This document shows, one piece after another, positions 1 to 8,365 of a stretch of 64,000 bases of DNA (positions within the stretch are counted from its first letter, which is position 1; each line of letters opens with the position of its first letter). The stretch is from Diaphorobacter caeni (GTDB lineage: Bacteria > Pseudomonadota > Gammaproteobacteria > Burkholderiales > Burkholderiaceae_C), in assembly GCF_015354245.1 (NCBI RefSeq), contig NZ_JADKYZ010000002.1:372001-436000 (forward strand). Direction: 5' to 3'. The translations under genes were made by a program, and so were the position numbers. The notes below the pieces were generated by a model that searched no databases, had not been told where the DNA came from, and saw nothing but the letters and a program-made list of their open reading frames with translations.

Positions 1-1
1 G

Positions 2-1213
2 GATCGCACCTTGAAGCACGAGGCCGGCGACGATGGCGTGGTGCATGTCGAACGGCTCAACGAATCCCGCTTGCAGCGCCAACGCCTGCTGCTGATCAGT
101 CGCCTGCAACGCTTGCAGCGTCTCGGCCTGGCCGACGAGACGCAGCCGGGCACCTGGGCCGTCCATGCCGATGCAGAAAAGACCCTGCGCGCCCTGGGCG
201 AGCGCGGGGACATCATCCGCACGATGCAGCGGGCCATGCGCGGCGAGCCGCGCGAGCTGGCGGTGTTCGAGCCGGAAGACGATGGCCGAACCATCCTCGG
301 GCGCGTAGCCGCGAAGGGGCTGGCCGACGAGCTGCGCGACCGGGGCTATCTGGTCATCGACGGCGTGGACGGCAAGGCCCATTACGTCGCGCTCAACGCC
401 CGCGACGAGTTGGCGAACTATCCAACCGGGGCCGTGGTGGAGGTGAAGGGATCGGCCGACGTGCGCGCGGCCGACAGGAACATCGCCGCGCTGGCGAGTG
501 ATGGCCTGTACCGCACCGATCATCACTTTGCCGTGGCGCAGGGCCAGGCCGTACCGGGCCGCGACCCGCAGGAGGTTGTGGCGGCCCACGTCCGCAGGCT
601 GGAAGCCCTGCGCCGGGCGGGCATCGTGGAGCGAGTGGCCGAAGGGCTATGGAAGGTGCCGGGCGACCTGCCCGAGCAGGGCCGCCGCTACGACGCACTG
701 CGCCTGGGCGGCGTGGCGGTGGAGCTGAAATCGCACCTGTCCATCGAGCGGCAGGCGCGTGTGATTGGAGCCACCTGGCTCGACCAGCAGTTGATCGGCG
801 GCGGCTCGGGCCTGGGCGACCTGGGCTTTGGTGCGGAGGCCAGGGAGGCGCTACAGAAGCGCGCCGACTTCCTGACCGAACAGGGGCTGGCCGAGCGGCG
901 CGGGCAGCGCGTGATCCTGGCGCGCAACCTGCTGGGCACGTTGCGCAACCGGGAGCTGGTGCAGGCCGCGAAGGACATTGCCGCTGAAACCGGCCTGGAG
1001 CATCGCCCGGTGGCCGACGGGCAGCGCGTGGCCGGCATCTACCGGCGCTCCGTCATGCTCGTCAGTGGGCGCTACGCGATGCTCGACGATGGAAAGGGTT
1101 TCAGCTTGGCGCCGTGGAAGCCGGTGATCGAGCAGCGGCTGGGACAGCAGATCACAGCCACAGTGGGCGGCAGTAGCGCTTCTTGGCAGATTGAACGAAA
1201 ACTTGGAATTTGA
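2..1213 (+). CDS. Relaxase, C-terminal part (Tn4371-type, DUF3363), truncated by window edge
   Basis: The reading frame is open from the first base, so this is the 3' portion of a larger gene whose start lies upstream; about 403 residues remain. The visible part matches the DUF3363 region that follows the VirD2-like nicking domain in relaxases of Tn4371-type ICEs. It has the arginine-rich stretch around residues 20-40, the repeated winged-helix-like segments and a terminus resembling that of family members (PWKPVIEQRLGQQ, then SWQ). The catalytic tyrosine and histidine cluster would be in the missing N-terminus. The protein would nick oriT and pilot the strand to the TraG coupling protein encoded at 15.7 kb. 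The stop lies five bases from the stop of the convergent ferrochelatase gene, which marks the left junction of the cargo island. Confidence 0.85.
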   Translation, partial: DRTLKHEAGDDGVVHVERLNESRLQRQRLLLISRLQRLQRLGLADETQPGTWAVHADAEKTLRALGERGDIIRTMQRAMRGEPRELAVFEPEDDGRTILGRVAAKGLADELRDRGYLVIDGVDGKAHYVALNARDELANYPTGAVVEVKGSADVRAADRNIAALASDGLYRTDHHFAVAQGQAVPGRDPQEVVAAHVRRLEALRRAGIVERVAEGLWKVPGDLPEQGRRYDALRLGGVAVELKSHLSIERQARVIGATWLDQQLIGGGSGLGDLGFGAEAREALQKRADFLTEQGLAERRGQRVILARNLLGTLRNRELVQAAKDIAAETGLEHRPVADGQRVAGIYRRSVMLVSGRYAMLDDGKGFSLAPWKPVIEQRLGQQITATVGGSSASWQIERKLGI

Positions 1214-1218
1214 TGGCA

Positions 1219-2232
1219 TCAAATGTCTTGGGTGAGTACGGCAGTCCAGCCCGCGAGATGTTGCTCTGTGATGCGCCTCAGTGCCGCGATCCAGGCTGGG
1301 CTGTCGTTCAGACAAGGAATGTAGTCAAACGCTTGTCCTCCAGCCTGTAAAAACGCCTGCCGCGCTTCCATGTTGATCTCTTCGAGCGTCTCCAGGCAAT
1401 CGCTGACAAAACCCGGGCACATCACTTCCACGCTGCGGATTCCGGCTTTGGCCAGTGCTTGTAGCGTTGGCTCGGTATAGGGCTGCAGCCACTGGGCCGG
1501 GCCAAAGCGAGATTGGAAGGTCGCCGTGTATTGCTCGGGTTGAAGTTGCAGCGCCTGCGCCAAAAGACGGGCCGTGGTGCGGCATTGGTTTACGTACGGG
1601 TCGCCCAGCCGCACATTGCGCTCGGGTATGCCGTGGAAACTCATCACTAAGTGCTGGGCGCGTTGCCCTTTGTTCTCCCATTGCGCGTGCACACTACTGG
1701 CCAAGGCCGCGATGTAGTCTGGGTGGTCGTGGTAATCGTTGACAAATCGAAGCTCTGGATACGTGCGCGAGCGCCTCACCCAATTCGCAACATCGTCAAA
1801 CAGGCTGGCGGTGGTGGCGGCCGAGTATTGTGGGTACAGTGGCAGCACCAACACCCGTTGCACACCTGAATCCAGAAGCGCCTGCAGTTGAGTGCCCACA
1901 GCAGGACGGCCATAGCGCATGGCGGGCAGTACGGGTGTCGGCGGATGGAATTCACTCAAACGATCGCCCAGCAACTCGACCTGGCGCTGTGTCCACACAG
2001 CCAGAGGTGAGCCGGCTTCTGTCCACACCGATTCATATTTGGCAGCCGATCGGCGTGGGCGAACACGCAGGATGACGCCATGTAGCAGCGGCAGCCAGAG
2101 AACGCGCGGAATCTCCACCACGCGTGGGTCTGATAGAAACTGCCCCAAGTAGCGGCGCAGGGCCGCAGCCGTTGGGGCGTCGGGGGTGCCCAAATTGCAT
2201 AAAAGTACGGCAGTGGATTTTCCCGTGGTCAT
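1219..2232 (-). CDS. hemH: Ferrochelatase
   Basis: Inserts ferrous iron into protoporphyrin IX, the last step of protoheme synthesis. The 337-residue product has the normal bacterial length. Family signatures are clear: SFHGIPER with the metal-site His near residue 200, FQSRFG...WLQPYT around 240-253, and CPGFVSDCLETLEEI around 272-286 carrying the second metal-site Glu. The ATG at 2232 (MTTGKS) is preferred over an in-frame TTG 13 codons upstream, because homologues begin near this point. It is the last gene of the leftward litR operon, 46 bp after the epimerase. Ferrochelatase is a known companion of photolyase/LitR clusters; removing protoporphyrin, a photosensitiser, would fit a light response. 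The host presumably has its own copy, so this is likely a second, mobile hemH. Confidence 0.93.
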   Translation of the reverse strand: MTTGKSTAVLLCNLGTPDAPTAAALRRYLGQFLSDPRVVEIPRVLWLPLLHGVILRVRPRRSAAKYESVWTEAGSPLAVWTQRQVELLGDRLSEFHPPTPVLPAMRYGRPAVGTQLQALLDSGVQRVLVLPLYPQYSAATTASLFDDVANWVRRSRTYPELRFVNDYHDHPDYIAALASSVHAQWENKGQRAQHLVMSFHGIPERNVRLGDPYVNQCRTTARLLAQALQLQPEQYTATFQSRFGPAQWLQPYTEPTLQALAKAGIRSVEVMCPGFVSDCLETLEEINMEARQAFLQAGGQAFDYIPCLNDSPAWIAALRRITEQHLAGWTAVLTQDI

Positions 2233-2278
2233 CGCGTAATTTTTTTCGTAGATGAAGAATTGCCGTACCAAAGCAGCA

Positions 2279-3181
2279 CTAAGAGCTGCGCAGCAGTTGT
2301 TTCAAGGCCCCAGCTAATGTGGGGTGGCGCCAAGTAACCCCCGCTTCTTGTGTGCGACGCGGTACCAGGCGCTGACCGCCCAGCAGCAGCACCGACATCT
2401 CGCCCAGTGCCAGGCGCAGCGCCCAGGCGGGCGCAGGCAGCAGCGCGGGGCGATGCAGGGTGTGCGCCAGGGTGCGGGTGAAGTCGGCATTGCGCACCGC
2501 CTCGGGCGCGCAGGCATTGAAGGCACCACTGGCGTCGTGGTGTTGCAGCAAGTGGTCGATCAGCGCCACCTGGTCGTCCAGGTGAATCCAGGGCATCCAT
2601 TGCTGGCCACTACCCAGCCGGCCGCCCAGGCCCAGGCGAAACGGCGGCAGCAGCCGGGCCAGCATGCCGCCCTGCGGGGCCAGCACCGGCGCGGTTCGCA
2701 ACAACGCGACGCGCACGTTCCACTGGCGCGCACGCTCGGCCTCTTGCTCCCAGGCCACGCACAGGCGGCTGCCAAAGTCGGCGTTTCCGGGAGCGCTGTC
2801 TTCGGACAACCATTGCTCGCCGCCGTCGCCATACCAACCCACGGCCGAGCCCGAGAGCAGCACGCGCGGTGGCGTGGCTTGCTTGCCCATCCAATCGACT
2901 AGGCTTCGCGTCAGATCTACACGGCTGCGCCAAAGCAGGTCGCGCCGCGCTGCGGTCCAAGGGCGGTCGGCAATGGGGGCACCCGCCAAGTTGACCACGG
3001 CGTCCAGCGGCGCACTGCCGTCGAGCGCTTGCAACTGCGCAATGCCTTGGGCGCCGCTGCACAGCGTTGGTACTTGCTGGGGGTTGCGGCTCCAGACCCA
3101 CAGGTCGTGACCCTGGCGTTGCCAGTGTCGGCACAATGCTTGGCCAATCAGGCCGGTTCCGCCGGTCAGCAAAATACGCAT
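2279..3181 (-). CDS. TIGR01777 family NAD(P)-dependent epimerase (SDR39U1-like)
   Basis: An extended short-chain dehydrogenase of 300 residues. The N-terminal nucleotide-binding motif TGGTGLIG is at about residues 6-13. DAVVNLAGAPIADRPW, LLSGSAVGWYG and the C-terminal DUF1731 segment (ending WRHPTLAGALKQLL) are all typical of the TIGR01777 family, sometimes annotated as cell-division inhibitor SulA-like. The true substrate is unknown. Position between lipocalin (61-bp gap) and hemH (46-bp gap) on the same strand puts it in the litR operon, and the family recurs in LitR/photolyase clusters. A role in lipid or tetrapyrrole chemistry is inference only. Confidence 0.88.
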   Translation of the reverse strand: MRILLTGGTGLIGQALCRHWQRQGHDLWVWSRNPQQVPTLCSGAQGIAQLQALDGSAPLDAVVNLAGAPIADRPWTAARRDLLWRSRVDLTRSLVDWMGKQATPPRVLLSGSAVGWYGDGGEQWLSEDSAPGNADFGSRLCVAWEQEAERARQWNVRVALLRTAPVLAPQGGMLARLLPPFRLGLGGRLGSGQQWMPWIHLDDQVALIDHLLQHHDASGAFNACAPEAVRNADFTRTLAHTLHRPALLPAPAWALRLALGEMSVLLLGGQRLVPRRTQEAGVTWRHPTLAGALKQLLRSS

Positions 3182-3242
3182 GGATTTCCTTTCAGGCGGT
3201 TGGAACTGTGGGAAATAACAGCACGCAGCAAGGTTGGCGTAT

Positions 3243-3878
3243 TCAAGGCTCCTTCAGGGCACCCACAGCTTCTGCATGTGCCGGATCCCGGCGTTCGTGC
3301 GTCACCCAGATCAGTGCCGAAGTATCGACACCCAGCTCTCTCGCTCGTGCCACGATGGCATCGAGCTGCGCGATAGGTAACTGCTTTTCGCGCGCCAATA
3401 TCCATGCGTAGCTGCTTGCACTGGGGCCGAGCACCAGCGCCCAGCGGTAGCCTGGGTCTAGCGCGGCGACGTGGTAGCCGCCGTAGAACGGCCCGAAGAA
3501 AGACACTTTGAGCGAGCCGGTGGTGGGCGCGCCGGTGAACAGGGCTTTGCCCACGGCTTCCCGCCATTCGCCGGTGGCGGGTGCGTAGCCACGGTTGACC
3601 ACGCGCACGCTGGCATCGGCCTGCACGGTGTAGCTGGCCGAGATGTCGGTCAGGCCGCGCTCAAAGGGATGATCCAGCCGTGCGATCTCGTACCAGCGGC
3701 CCTGATAGCGCTGCACGTCGAAGGGGCTGACGGCCGTTACGCCCGGCGGTGGGCGCGTGCTGGTGCAACTCGCAAGCAGCAAAGCGCAGACGACCAATAG
3801 CAGTCGCTGACAGTGCGCAAAGAAGATGCCAGTAGCAGATACGCGCACAGTTTGGAATGGGTAAGCCAGTGTGAGCAT
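3243..3878 (-). CDS. blc: Outer-membrane lipocalin (Blc-like lipoprotein)
   Basis: A 211-residue bacterial lipocalin. The N-terminus has a hydrophobic stretch followed by the lipobox LLASC near residue 37, so it should be exported and lipid-anchored. The signature GRWYEIARLDHPFERGL follows, with the downstream strands VRVVNRGY and LKVSFFGPFYGGYHV and a C-terminal Trp/Arg-containing segment, as in Blc. Such proteins bind fatty acids or lysophospholipids and are linked to membrane repair. The N-terminus before the signal core is rather long (about 15 residues), so a later start is possible. It lies 22 bp downstream of litR and is a recurrent member of LitR clusters. Confidence 0.88.
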   Translation of the reverse strand: MLTLAYPFQTVRVSATGIFFAHCQRLLLVVCALLLASCTSTRPPPGVTAVSPFDVQRYQGRWYEIARLDHPFERGLTDISASYTVQADASVRVVNRGYAPATGEWREAVGKALFTGAPTTGSLKVSFFGPFYGGYHVAALDPGYRWALVLGPSASSYAWILAREKQLPIAQLDAIVARARELGVDTSALIWVTHERRDPAHAEAVGALKEP

Positions 3879-3900
3879 GGGAAGGAAAGTCCTTATTTTT

Positions 3901-4872
3901 TCAATGGGCGTGGCGCCATTGCATGACTAGGGGCTGCAAGCCCGACAAATGCTGAACCGTGCTGACACCTTCCAGCGGCCATTGGTACAGCGCCGCGCAG
4001 GAGCCGCCTGCCCATAGGGCCGTGGCCGCAGGCAACTGGGCGCGCAGCTCGCGCAGGCTGGTCTGCACGAAGCTCGATTTGTGCAGATTGCTGAAACTCA
4101 GCGCCACCACATCGGCCTGATGTGCCCGCGCTGCCTGGGCGATGTCGATCAGCGGGGTCTGCGTGCCCAGCGACACGCAGGTGGAGCCCTCCAGTACCAG
4201 CAACGCTTCGACCATCAGTAGCCCCAGACTGTGGTGCTCTTGCGGCACGGTGGTGAGCAACACCTTGGGGCCTTGTTGCATGGGTTGCGGAGGCAGCGAG
4301 GCAATTGCATGGCGCAACACGCCGGTGATGACCTCGGTGTACAGATGTTCTTCGAAGATTTCAAAGCGCCCCTGCGCCCAGGCTTCGCCCACTGCTGTCG
4401 TCAACGGCGCCACCAGATCAGTGACAAAGGGCGCGAGCCCCATGCGCAATTGAGCATGGCTGAGGCCGTGCCGCAGGGCGCCGGGGTCGTGTGAGGCAAT
4501 GGCGTGGAGCATCCCTTCGATCACCGGATCAGCGATGACTCCTATTTTTGTCTTGGACAAAATAGCGGGTTGCGCTGGGGAGCGCTGCGTCAATAGCGCC
4601 TGCAACGCCGCCTGATCCAGCCCCACCACCTTGCCAGGCCGCATGCCCGCATCGAGCAGCCGACTGATCAACTTGAGCCGGTGCACCTGATCTGCGCCAT
4701 ACAGCCTGTCGCCTGAGGAATCGCGGGATGGAGTGGGGAATCCGTAGCGCCGTTCCCACACGCGCAAGGTGTCCTTGCCTAGGCCGGTTTCACGCTCGAC
4801 TGCGGCAATCGACAGGCCAGCGTCGCTGGATGCCGACGGTTCCAGGGCAACTGAAGGCGTCAGAGAGTTCAT
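3901..4872 (-). CDS. litR: MerR-family light sensor/repressor with cobalamin-binding domain (LitR/CarH type)
   Basis: A 323-residue regulator with an N-terminal MerR winged helix (residues about 20-70, including KDTLRVWERRYGFP) and a C-terminal B12-binding module. The photoreceptor signature is intact: W165-x9-E175-H176 in the four-helix bundle and E212-x-H214-x2-G217 in the Rossmann part, where His214 would be the lower axial ligand to adenosylcobalamin. In CarH/LitR proteins the dark tetramer represses and light breaks the Co-C bond to release DNA. The retained ligands argue for direct B12 light sensing rather than the B12-independent class II LitR. It is divergent from the photolyase operon and heads the lipocalin-epimerase-hemH operon, so autoregulation is expected. 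Start ATG at 4872. Confidence 0.9.
   Translation of the reverse strand: MNSLTPSVALEPSASSDAGLSIAAVERETGLGKDTLRVWERRYGFPTPSRDSSGDRLYGADQVHRLKLISRLLDAGMRPGKVVGLDQAALQALLTQRSPAQPAILSKTKIGVIADPVIEGMLHAIASHDPGALRHGLSHAQLRMGLAPFVTDLVAPLTTAVGEAWAQGRFEIFEEHLYTEVITGVLRHAIASLPPQPMQQGPKVLLTTVPQEHHSLGLLMVEALLVLEGSTCVSLGTQTPLIDIAQAARAHQADVVALSFSNLHKSSFVQTSLRELRAQLPAATALWAGGSCAALYQWPLEGVSTVQHLSGLQPLVMQWRHAH
4548..4560. promoter_or_regulatory. Intragenic copy of the putative LitR operator dyad
   Basis: TTGTC-TTG-GACAA is a perfect inverted repeat with the same half-sites and the same 3-bp spacing as the dyad in the litR promoter (4897-4909). It lies within the litR coding sequence, about 310 bp inside the gene. 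It could be an auxiliary operator or chance. Confidence 0.3.
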
Positions 4873-4895
4873 GATTAATTGAGATCGTTCATTAA

Positions 4896-4931
4896 ATTGT
4901 CTATGACAAATATTGTTTTGTCTAGTACATT
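4896..4931. promoter_or_regulatory. Divergent overlapping promoters and LitR operator candidates
   Basis: Two copies of TTGTCTAnnACA stand 21 bp apart, about two helical turns, at 4897-4908 and 4918-4929. The first extends to the perfect dyad TTGTC-TAT-GACAA (4897-4909). A rightward promoter can be read as ATGACA (4903-4908), 17 bp, TACATT (4926-4931). A leftward one reads TAGACA (complement of 4919-4924), 17 bp, GACAAT (complement of 4896-4901). Each repeat thus covers one promoter's -35 and the other's -10, which would allow occlusion of both by one regulator. The motif and promoters are seen in the sequence; LitR as the ligand is inferred. Confidence 0.55.
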
Positions 4932-4990
4932 ACGCCATATCCGCAGCGCAACCGTGCTGCACGCTCAGCCACCGAAGAATTGGAAAAACC

Positions 4991-6295
4991 ATGAAAGTCG
5001 CAGTCATCGGATCCGGCATCTCGGGCTTGGCAGCCGCGCACCGGCTGCGCGGGCAGGCGCGGGTGACGCTGTTCGAGGCGGGCGACTATTTCGGCGGCCA
5101 CACCCACACTGTGGACGTGACCCTGCCCAATGCCCAGGGCCAAGCCGTGACGCACGGGGTGGACACCGGCTTTCTGGTGTTCAACGAGCGCACCTATCCC
5201 GGCCTGATTGCGCTGCTGGCCGAATTGAATGTGCCCAGCGCTGTGTCCGACATGTCGTTTTCCGTCCAGGTGCCAGGTGCGGGCGCGCTGGGTGCCCAGG
5301 CACTCGAATGGAGTGGCTCCAGCCTGGCGACGGTATTTGCGCAGCGGCGTAATCTGCTGCGCCCACGCTTTTTGCGCATGCTCGGCGAGCTGCTGCGCTT
5401 CAACCGCCTGTGTACCGCGCTGGCAGACAGCGGCCAGGAGCAGGCACTGGCCCAGCCGCTGGGCGATTTTCTCGATCAGCATGGCTTTGGCACGGCGTTC
5501 CGCCACTGGTATTTTCTGCCTATGCTGGGCTGCATCTGGAGCTGCCCGACGAACCAGATGCTGCGCTTTCCCGTGGCCACCATGGTGCGTTTTTGCCACA
5601 ACCATGGGCTGATCCAGGTGAGCAACCGGCCGCAGTGGCACACCGTGGCGGGCGGCGCGCGCCAGTATGTGAACGCCATCGTGCAAGGGCTGGACGCGCG
5701 CCTGGCCACCCCGGTCACGCACATCGAGCGCAACGCCGCTGGCGTGCTCATCCGCACCGGCAGCGGTGTTGAGCACTTCGATGCCGTGGTGCTGGCCGTG
5801 CACAGCGACCAGGCCCTGCGCCTGCTGGCGCAGCCCAGCGCCGCCGAGCAGCGGGTGCTGGGCGCCATCCGTTACCAGCCCAACCGCGCCGTGCTGCACA
5901 CCGACACCCGTGTGATGCCCAGGCGCCGCGCCGCCTGGGCGGCGTGGAACTACGAGCGCGCCGTCGATGGCGCACAGGAGTCGGCCCGCGTGTGCCTGCA
6001 TTACTGGCTCAACCGCTTGCAACCACTGCCGTTTGCACAGCCGGTGCTGGTGTCGCTGAACCCGGTGAGCGCCATCGACCCGGCGCAGGTGCTGGGCGAG
6101 TTTGACTACGAACACCCGGTGTTCGACATGGGGGCGCTGGCCGCGCAAAAGCAGGTGCCGCAGTTGCAAGGCACGCAGCACACCTGGTTTGCAGGTGCCT
6201 GGACCGGCTATGGCTTTCATGAGGACGGCTTGCAGTCGGGCCACCGTGCTGCCGATGCGCTGCTGACGCACATGCGCCATCGGGAGGCTGCATGA
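4991..6295 (+). CDS. FAD/NAD(P)-binding amine-oxidase-like oxidoreductase
   Basis: A 434-residue flavoprotein of the COG2907 type. The N-terminus has the dinucleotide-binding motif GSGISGLAAA (residues 7-16), followed by FGGHTHTVDV, typical of this subfamily. The C-terminus carries GAWTGYGFHEDGLQSGHRAADALL, the usual FAD-contact region. The start ATG at 4991 is chosen because homologues begin MKVAVIGSG; the upstream in-frame codons fall in the promoter. It is the first gene of the rightward operon and overlaps the DUF1365 gene by four bases. This protein, DUF1365 and a Cfa-like methyltransferase form a conserved trio in photo-oxidative stress operons, where a role in modifying unsaturated fatty acyl chains has been proposed. 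The substrate is not proven by sequence. Confidence 0.88.
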   Translation: MKVAVIGSGISGLAAAHRLRGQARVTLFEAGDYFGGHTHTVDVTLPNAQGQAVTHGVDTGFLVFNERTYPGLIALLAELNVPSAVSDMSFSVQVPGAGALGAQALEWSGSSLATVFAQRRNLLRPRFLRMLGELLRFNRLCTALADSGQEQALAQPLGDFLDQHGFGTAFRHWYFLPMLGCIWSCPTNQMLRFPVATMVRFCHNHGLIQVSNRPQWHTVAGGARQYVNAIVQGLDARLATPVTHIERNAAGVLIRTGSGVEHFDAVVLAVHSDQALRLLAQPSAAEQRVLGAIRYQPNRAVLHTDTRVMPRRRAAWAAWNYERAVDGAQESARVCLHYWLNRLQPLPFAQPVLVSLNPVSAIDPAQVLGEFDYEHPVFDMGALAAQKQVPQLQGTQHTWFAGAWTGYGFHEDGLQSGHRAADALLTHMRHREAA

Positions 6296-7116
6296 ACATT
6301 CCTGCCCCAAGTGTGGGCTCGCCGCACCCTGTGCCGCACATCGGCTTTGGGCATGTGTGGCACACCCGGCTGCGCCCGCACCGCCACCGCTTCAGCGTGC
6401 CCACCTTCTTCCTGCTGCTTCCCATGCGCACGCTGCATGCGCGGCCCGAGGCAGCGGGTGTTCTGGCGCTCAACCGCGCCGGCGCGCTGTCGTTTCGTGA
6501 CGCCGACCACGGCGACGGCAAGACCGGACGCACGGGCGGCGCGTTGGCCTGGCTGGATGCGCTACTTCACGCCGAGGGCATTACCGACGCCCAAGGCGAA
6601 ATCTGGTTGCAGTGCTATCCGCGCGTATTGGGATACAGCTTCAAGCCGGTGAGCTTCTGGTACTGCCACCGCGCAGACGGCAGCCTGCGCGCCATCGTGG
6701 CCGAGGTGAACAACACCTTTGGCGAACGCCATGCCTACCTGCTCGACCACCCGCGCTATGGCCAGGAGCTACGCGCAAGCAAGGCGTTTCACGTCTCGCC
6801 GTTTTGCGCCGTGGTCGGCGGCTACCGCTTCGAGTTTCACCGGGGCGGTGCCGATGGCCTGCAATCGGCGCGGGTGCGCGTCGACTACCACGACACCGAG
6901 GGGCCGGTGCTGCTCACCGGCATCGCCGGGCGGCTGGAGCCGCTGACCGCAGCCAGCCGCCGCCGCGCCCTGTGGCGCTACCCCCTGCTCACCCTGGGCG
7001 TGATGGCCCGAATCCTCTGGAATGCCTTGTTGCTCTGGCTCAAGCGCGTGCCCTTGCACAGCAAGCCGCAAATGCCGGCAGCGCCCGTTTCCCGTTCATC
7101 CTCATCCAGCCACTGA
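6292..7116 (+). CDS. DUF1365 family protein
   Basis: A 274-residue member of DUF1365, recognisable by the N-terminal HVWHTRLRPHRHRFSVPTFF segment and the central YPRVLGYSFKPVSFWYCH block, with NTFGERHAYLL after it. The biochemical activity of the family is not established. Members nearly always sit between an FAD amine-oxidase-like gene and a cyclopropane-fatty-acid-synthase-like gene, as here, which suggests a joint lipid modification pathway. The start overlaps the previous stop (ATGA), and only two bases separate it from the methyltransferase. The C-terminal 40 residues contain a hydrophobic stretch (LLTLGVMARILWNALLLWL) that may associate with the membrane. Confidence 0.9.
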   Translation: MNIPAPSVGSPHPVPHIGFGHVWHTRLRPHRHRFSVPTFFLLLPMRTLHARPEAAGVLALNRAGALSFRDADHGDGKTGRTGGALAWLDALLHAEGITDAQGEIWLQCYPRVLGYSFKPVSFWYCHRADGSLRAIVAEVNNTFGERHAYLLDHPRYGQELRASKAFHVSPFCAVVGGYRFEFHRGGADGLQSARVRVDYHDTEGPVLLTGIAGRLEPLTAASRRRALWRYPLLTLGVMARILWNALLLWLKRVPLHSKPQMPAAPVSRSSSSSH

Positions 7117-7118
7117 CC

Positions 7119-8336
7119 ATGAACACCACCACTGCTTTGCCATTTCATTTGCCTGCGGGCCTGCCCGCGAATGCGCGCCACGCCCTGCGCCTGTTGCAGC
7201 GCCTTGAGCACGGCACGCTGCATCTGGAGCTGCCCGACGGCAGCGCCCTTCAACTGGGCCAGGGCGGCCAGCCGCATGCCAGCCTGCGCCTGCACGATTG
7301 GCGGGTGTTCAGCGCGGTCATGCGCTCGGGCGACATCGGCCTGGCCGAGGGCTATATCGAGCAGCACTGGAGCACGCCGCATTTGGCCGATCTGCTGCGC
7401 CTGCTGATGGCCAACCGCAACGCGCTGGAGTCGCTGGTGTACGGTGCCTGGTGGGGGCGGCTGGCCTACCGCTTGCGTCATCTGCTCAACCGCAACACGC
7501 GCACCGGCAGCCGGCGCAACATCCACGCCCACTATGACCTAGGCAACGCGTTCTATGCGCTGTGGCTGGATCAAAGCATGAATTACTCGTCGGCCTGGTT
7601 CCAGGGCGATCTGGCGGGTGATCTGACCGCCGCACAGCATGCCAAGGTGCGCCGGGCGCTGCACAGCGCCGGGGTTCAACCGGGCAGCCGCGTGCTGGAG
7701 ATCGGTTGCGGCTGGGGCGCACTGGCCGAGATGGCGGCAGGCGAGTTTCAGGCCCAGGTGACGGGCGTGACCCTATCTACCGAGCAACTGGCGTTTGGCC
7801 AGCAGCGCCTGCACCAGGCCGGACTGGCAACCCAGGCTGAGCTGCGTCTGCAGGATTACCGCGACATCCAGGATGCGCCCTTTGACGCCATTTGCTCCAT
7901 CGAAATGGTCGAGGCCGTGGGCCAAGCTTACTGGCCCGGTTACTTTGGCACCGTGGCGCGTTTGCTCAAACCCGGCGGGCGCGCCTGCGTGCAAAGCATC
8001 GTCATCGACGATGCGCTGTTTGAGCGCTATGTGCAGGGCACGGACTTCATACAGCAATACGTCTTCCCTGGCGGCTGCCTGCCCAGCCCGGCGCGCTTTA
8101 GCGCGGCGGCGCAGCAGGCGGGGCTGCGCGTGGTGGAGGAGCTGGCCTTCGGCACCGACTACGCCGAAACCCTGCGCCGCTGGCACTGCGCGTTCATGCA
8201 GCAGCATGCCCAGGTGCTGGCGCAGGGCTTTGATGCGAAGTTCCTGCGCACATGGGAGTTCTACCTTGCGTACTGCGAAGCCGCCTTCGACAGCCGCAGC
8301 ATCGACGTGGTGCAGTTCACTCTGGTCAAAGACTGA
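7119..8336 (+). CDS. cfa: Cyclopropane-fatty-acyl-phospholipid synthase family SAM methyltransferase
   Basis: A 405-residue protein with the Cfa architecture. An N-terminal lipid-facing domain precedes HYDLGNAFY (138-146) and MNYSSAWF (154-161), then the SAM-binding motif VLEIGCGWG (192-200). The C-terminus has the GTDYAETLRRWH block. Canonical Cfa adds a methylene from SAM across the double bond of membrane phospholipid acyl chains. In comparable light or singlet-oxygen operons the homologue instead methylates unsaturated chains on the way to methylated furan fatty acids, so either product is possible. The start ATG at 7119 is two bases after the DUF1365 stop; the frame remains open upstream but overlaps that gene. 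Confidence 0.9.
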   Translation: MNTTTALPFHLPAGLPANARHALRLLQRLEHGTLHLELPDGSALQLGQGGQPHASLRLHDWRVFSAVMRSGDIGLAEGYIEQHWSTPHLADLLRLLMANRNALESLVYGAWWGRLAYRLRHLLNRNTRTGSRRNIHAHYDLGNAFYALWLDQSMNYSSAWFQGDLAGDLTAAQHAKVRRALHSAGVQPGSRVLEIGCGWGALAEMAAGEFQAQVTGVTLSTEQLAFGQQRLHQAGLATQAELRLQDYRDIQDAPFDAICSIEMVEAVGQAYWPGYFGTVARLLKPGGRACVQSIVIDDALFERYVQGTDFIQQYVFPGGCLPSPARFSAAAQQAGLRVVEELAFGTDYAETLRRWHCAFMQQHAQVLAQGFDAKFLRTWEFYLAYCEAAFDSRSIDVVQFTLVKD

Positions 8337-8365
8337 AAAAGGGGTGCGTCTTGCGCTTGATATCC

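Noticed and set aside
1200-1230. Insertion sequence or direct repeat at the left cargo junction
   Set aside because: The relaxase and hemH stops are only five bases apart; no inverted repeat or target duplication matching the right junction near 14270 was found.
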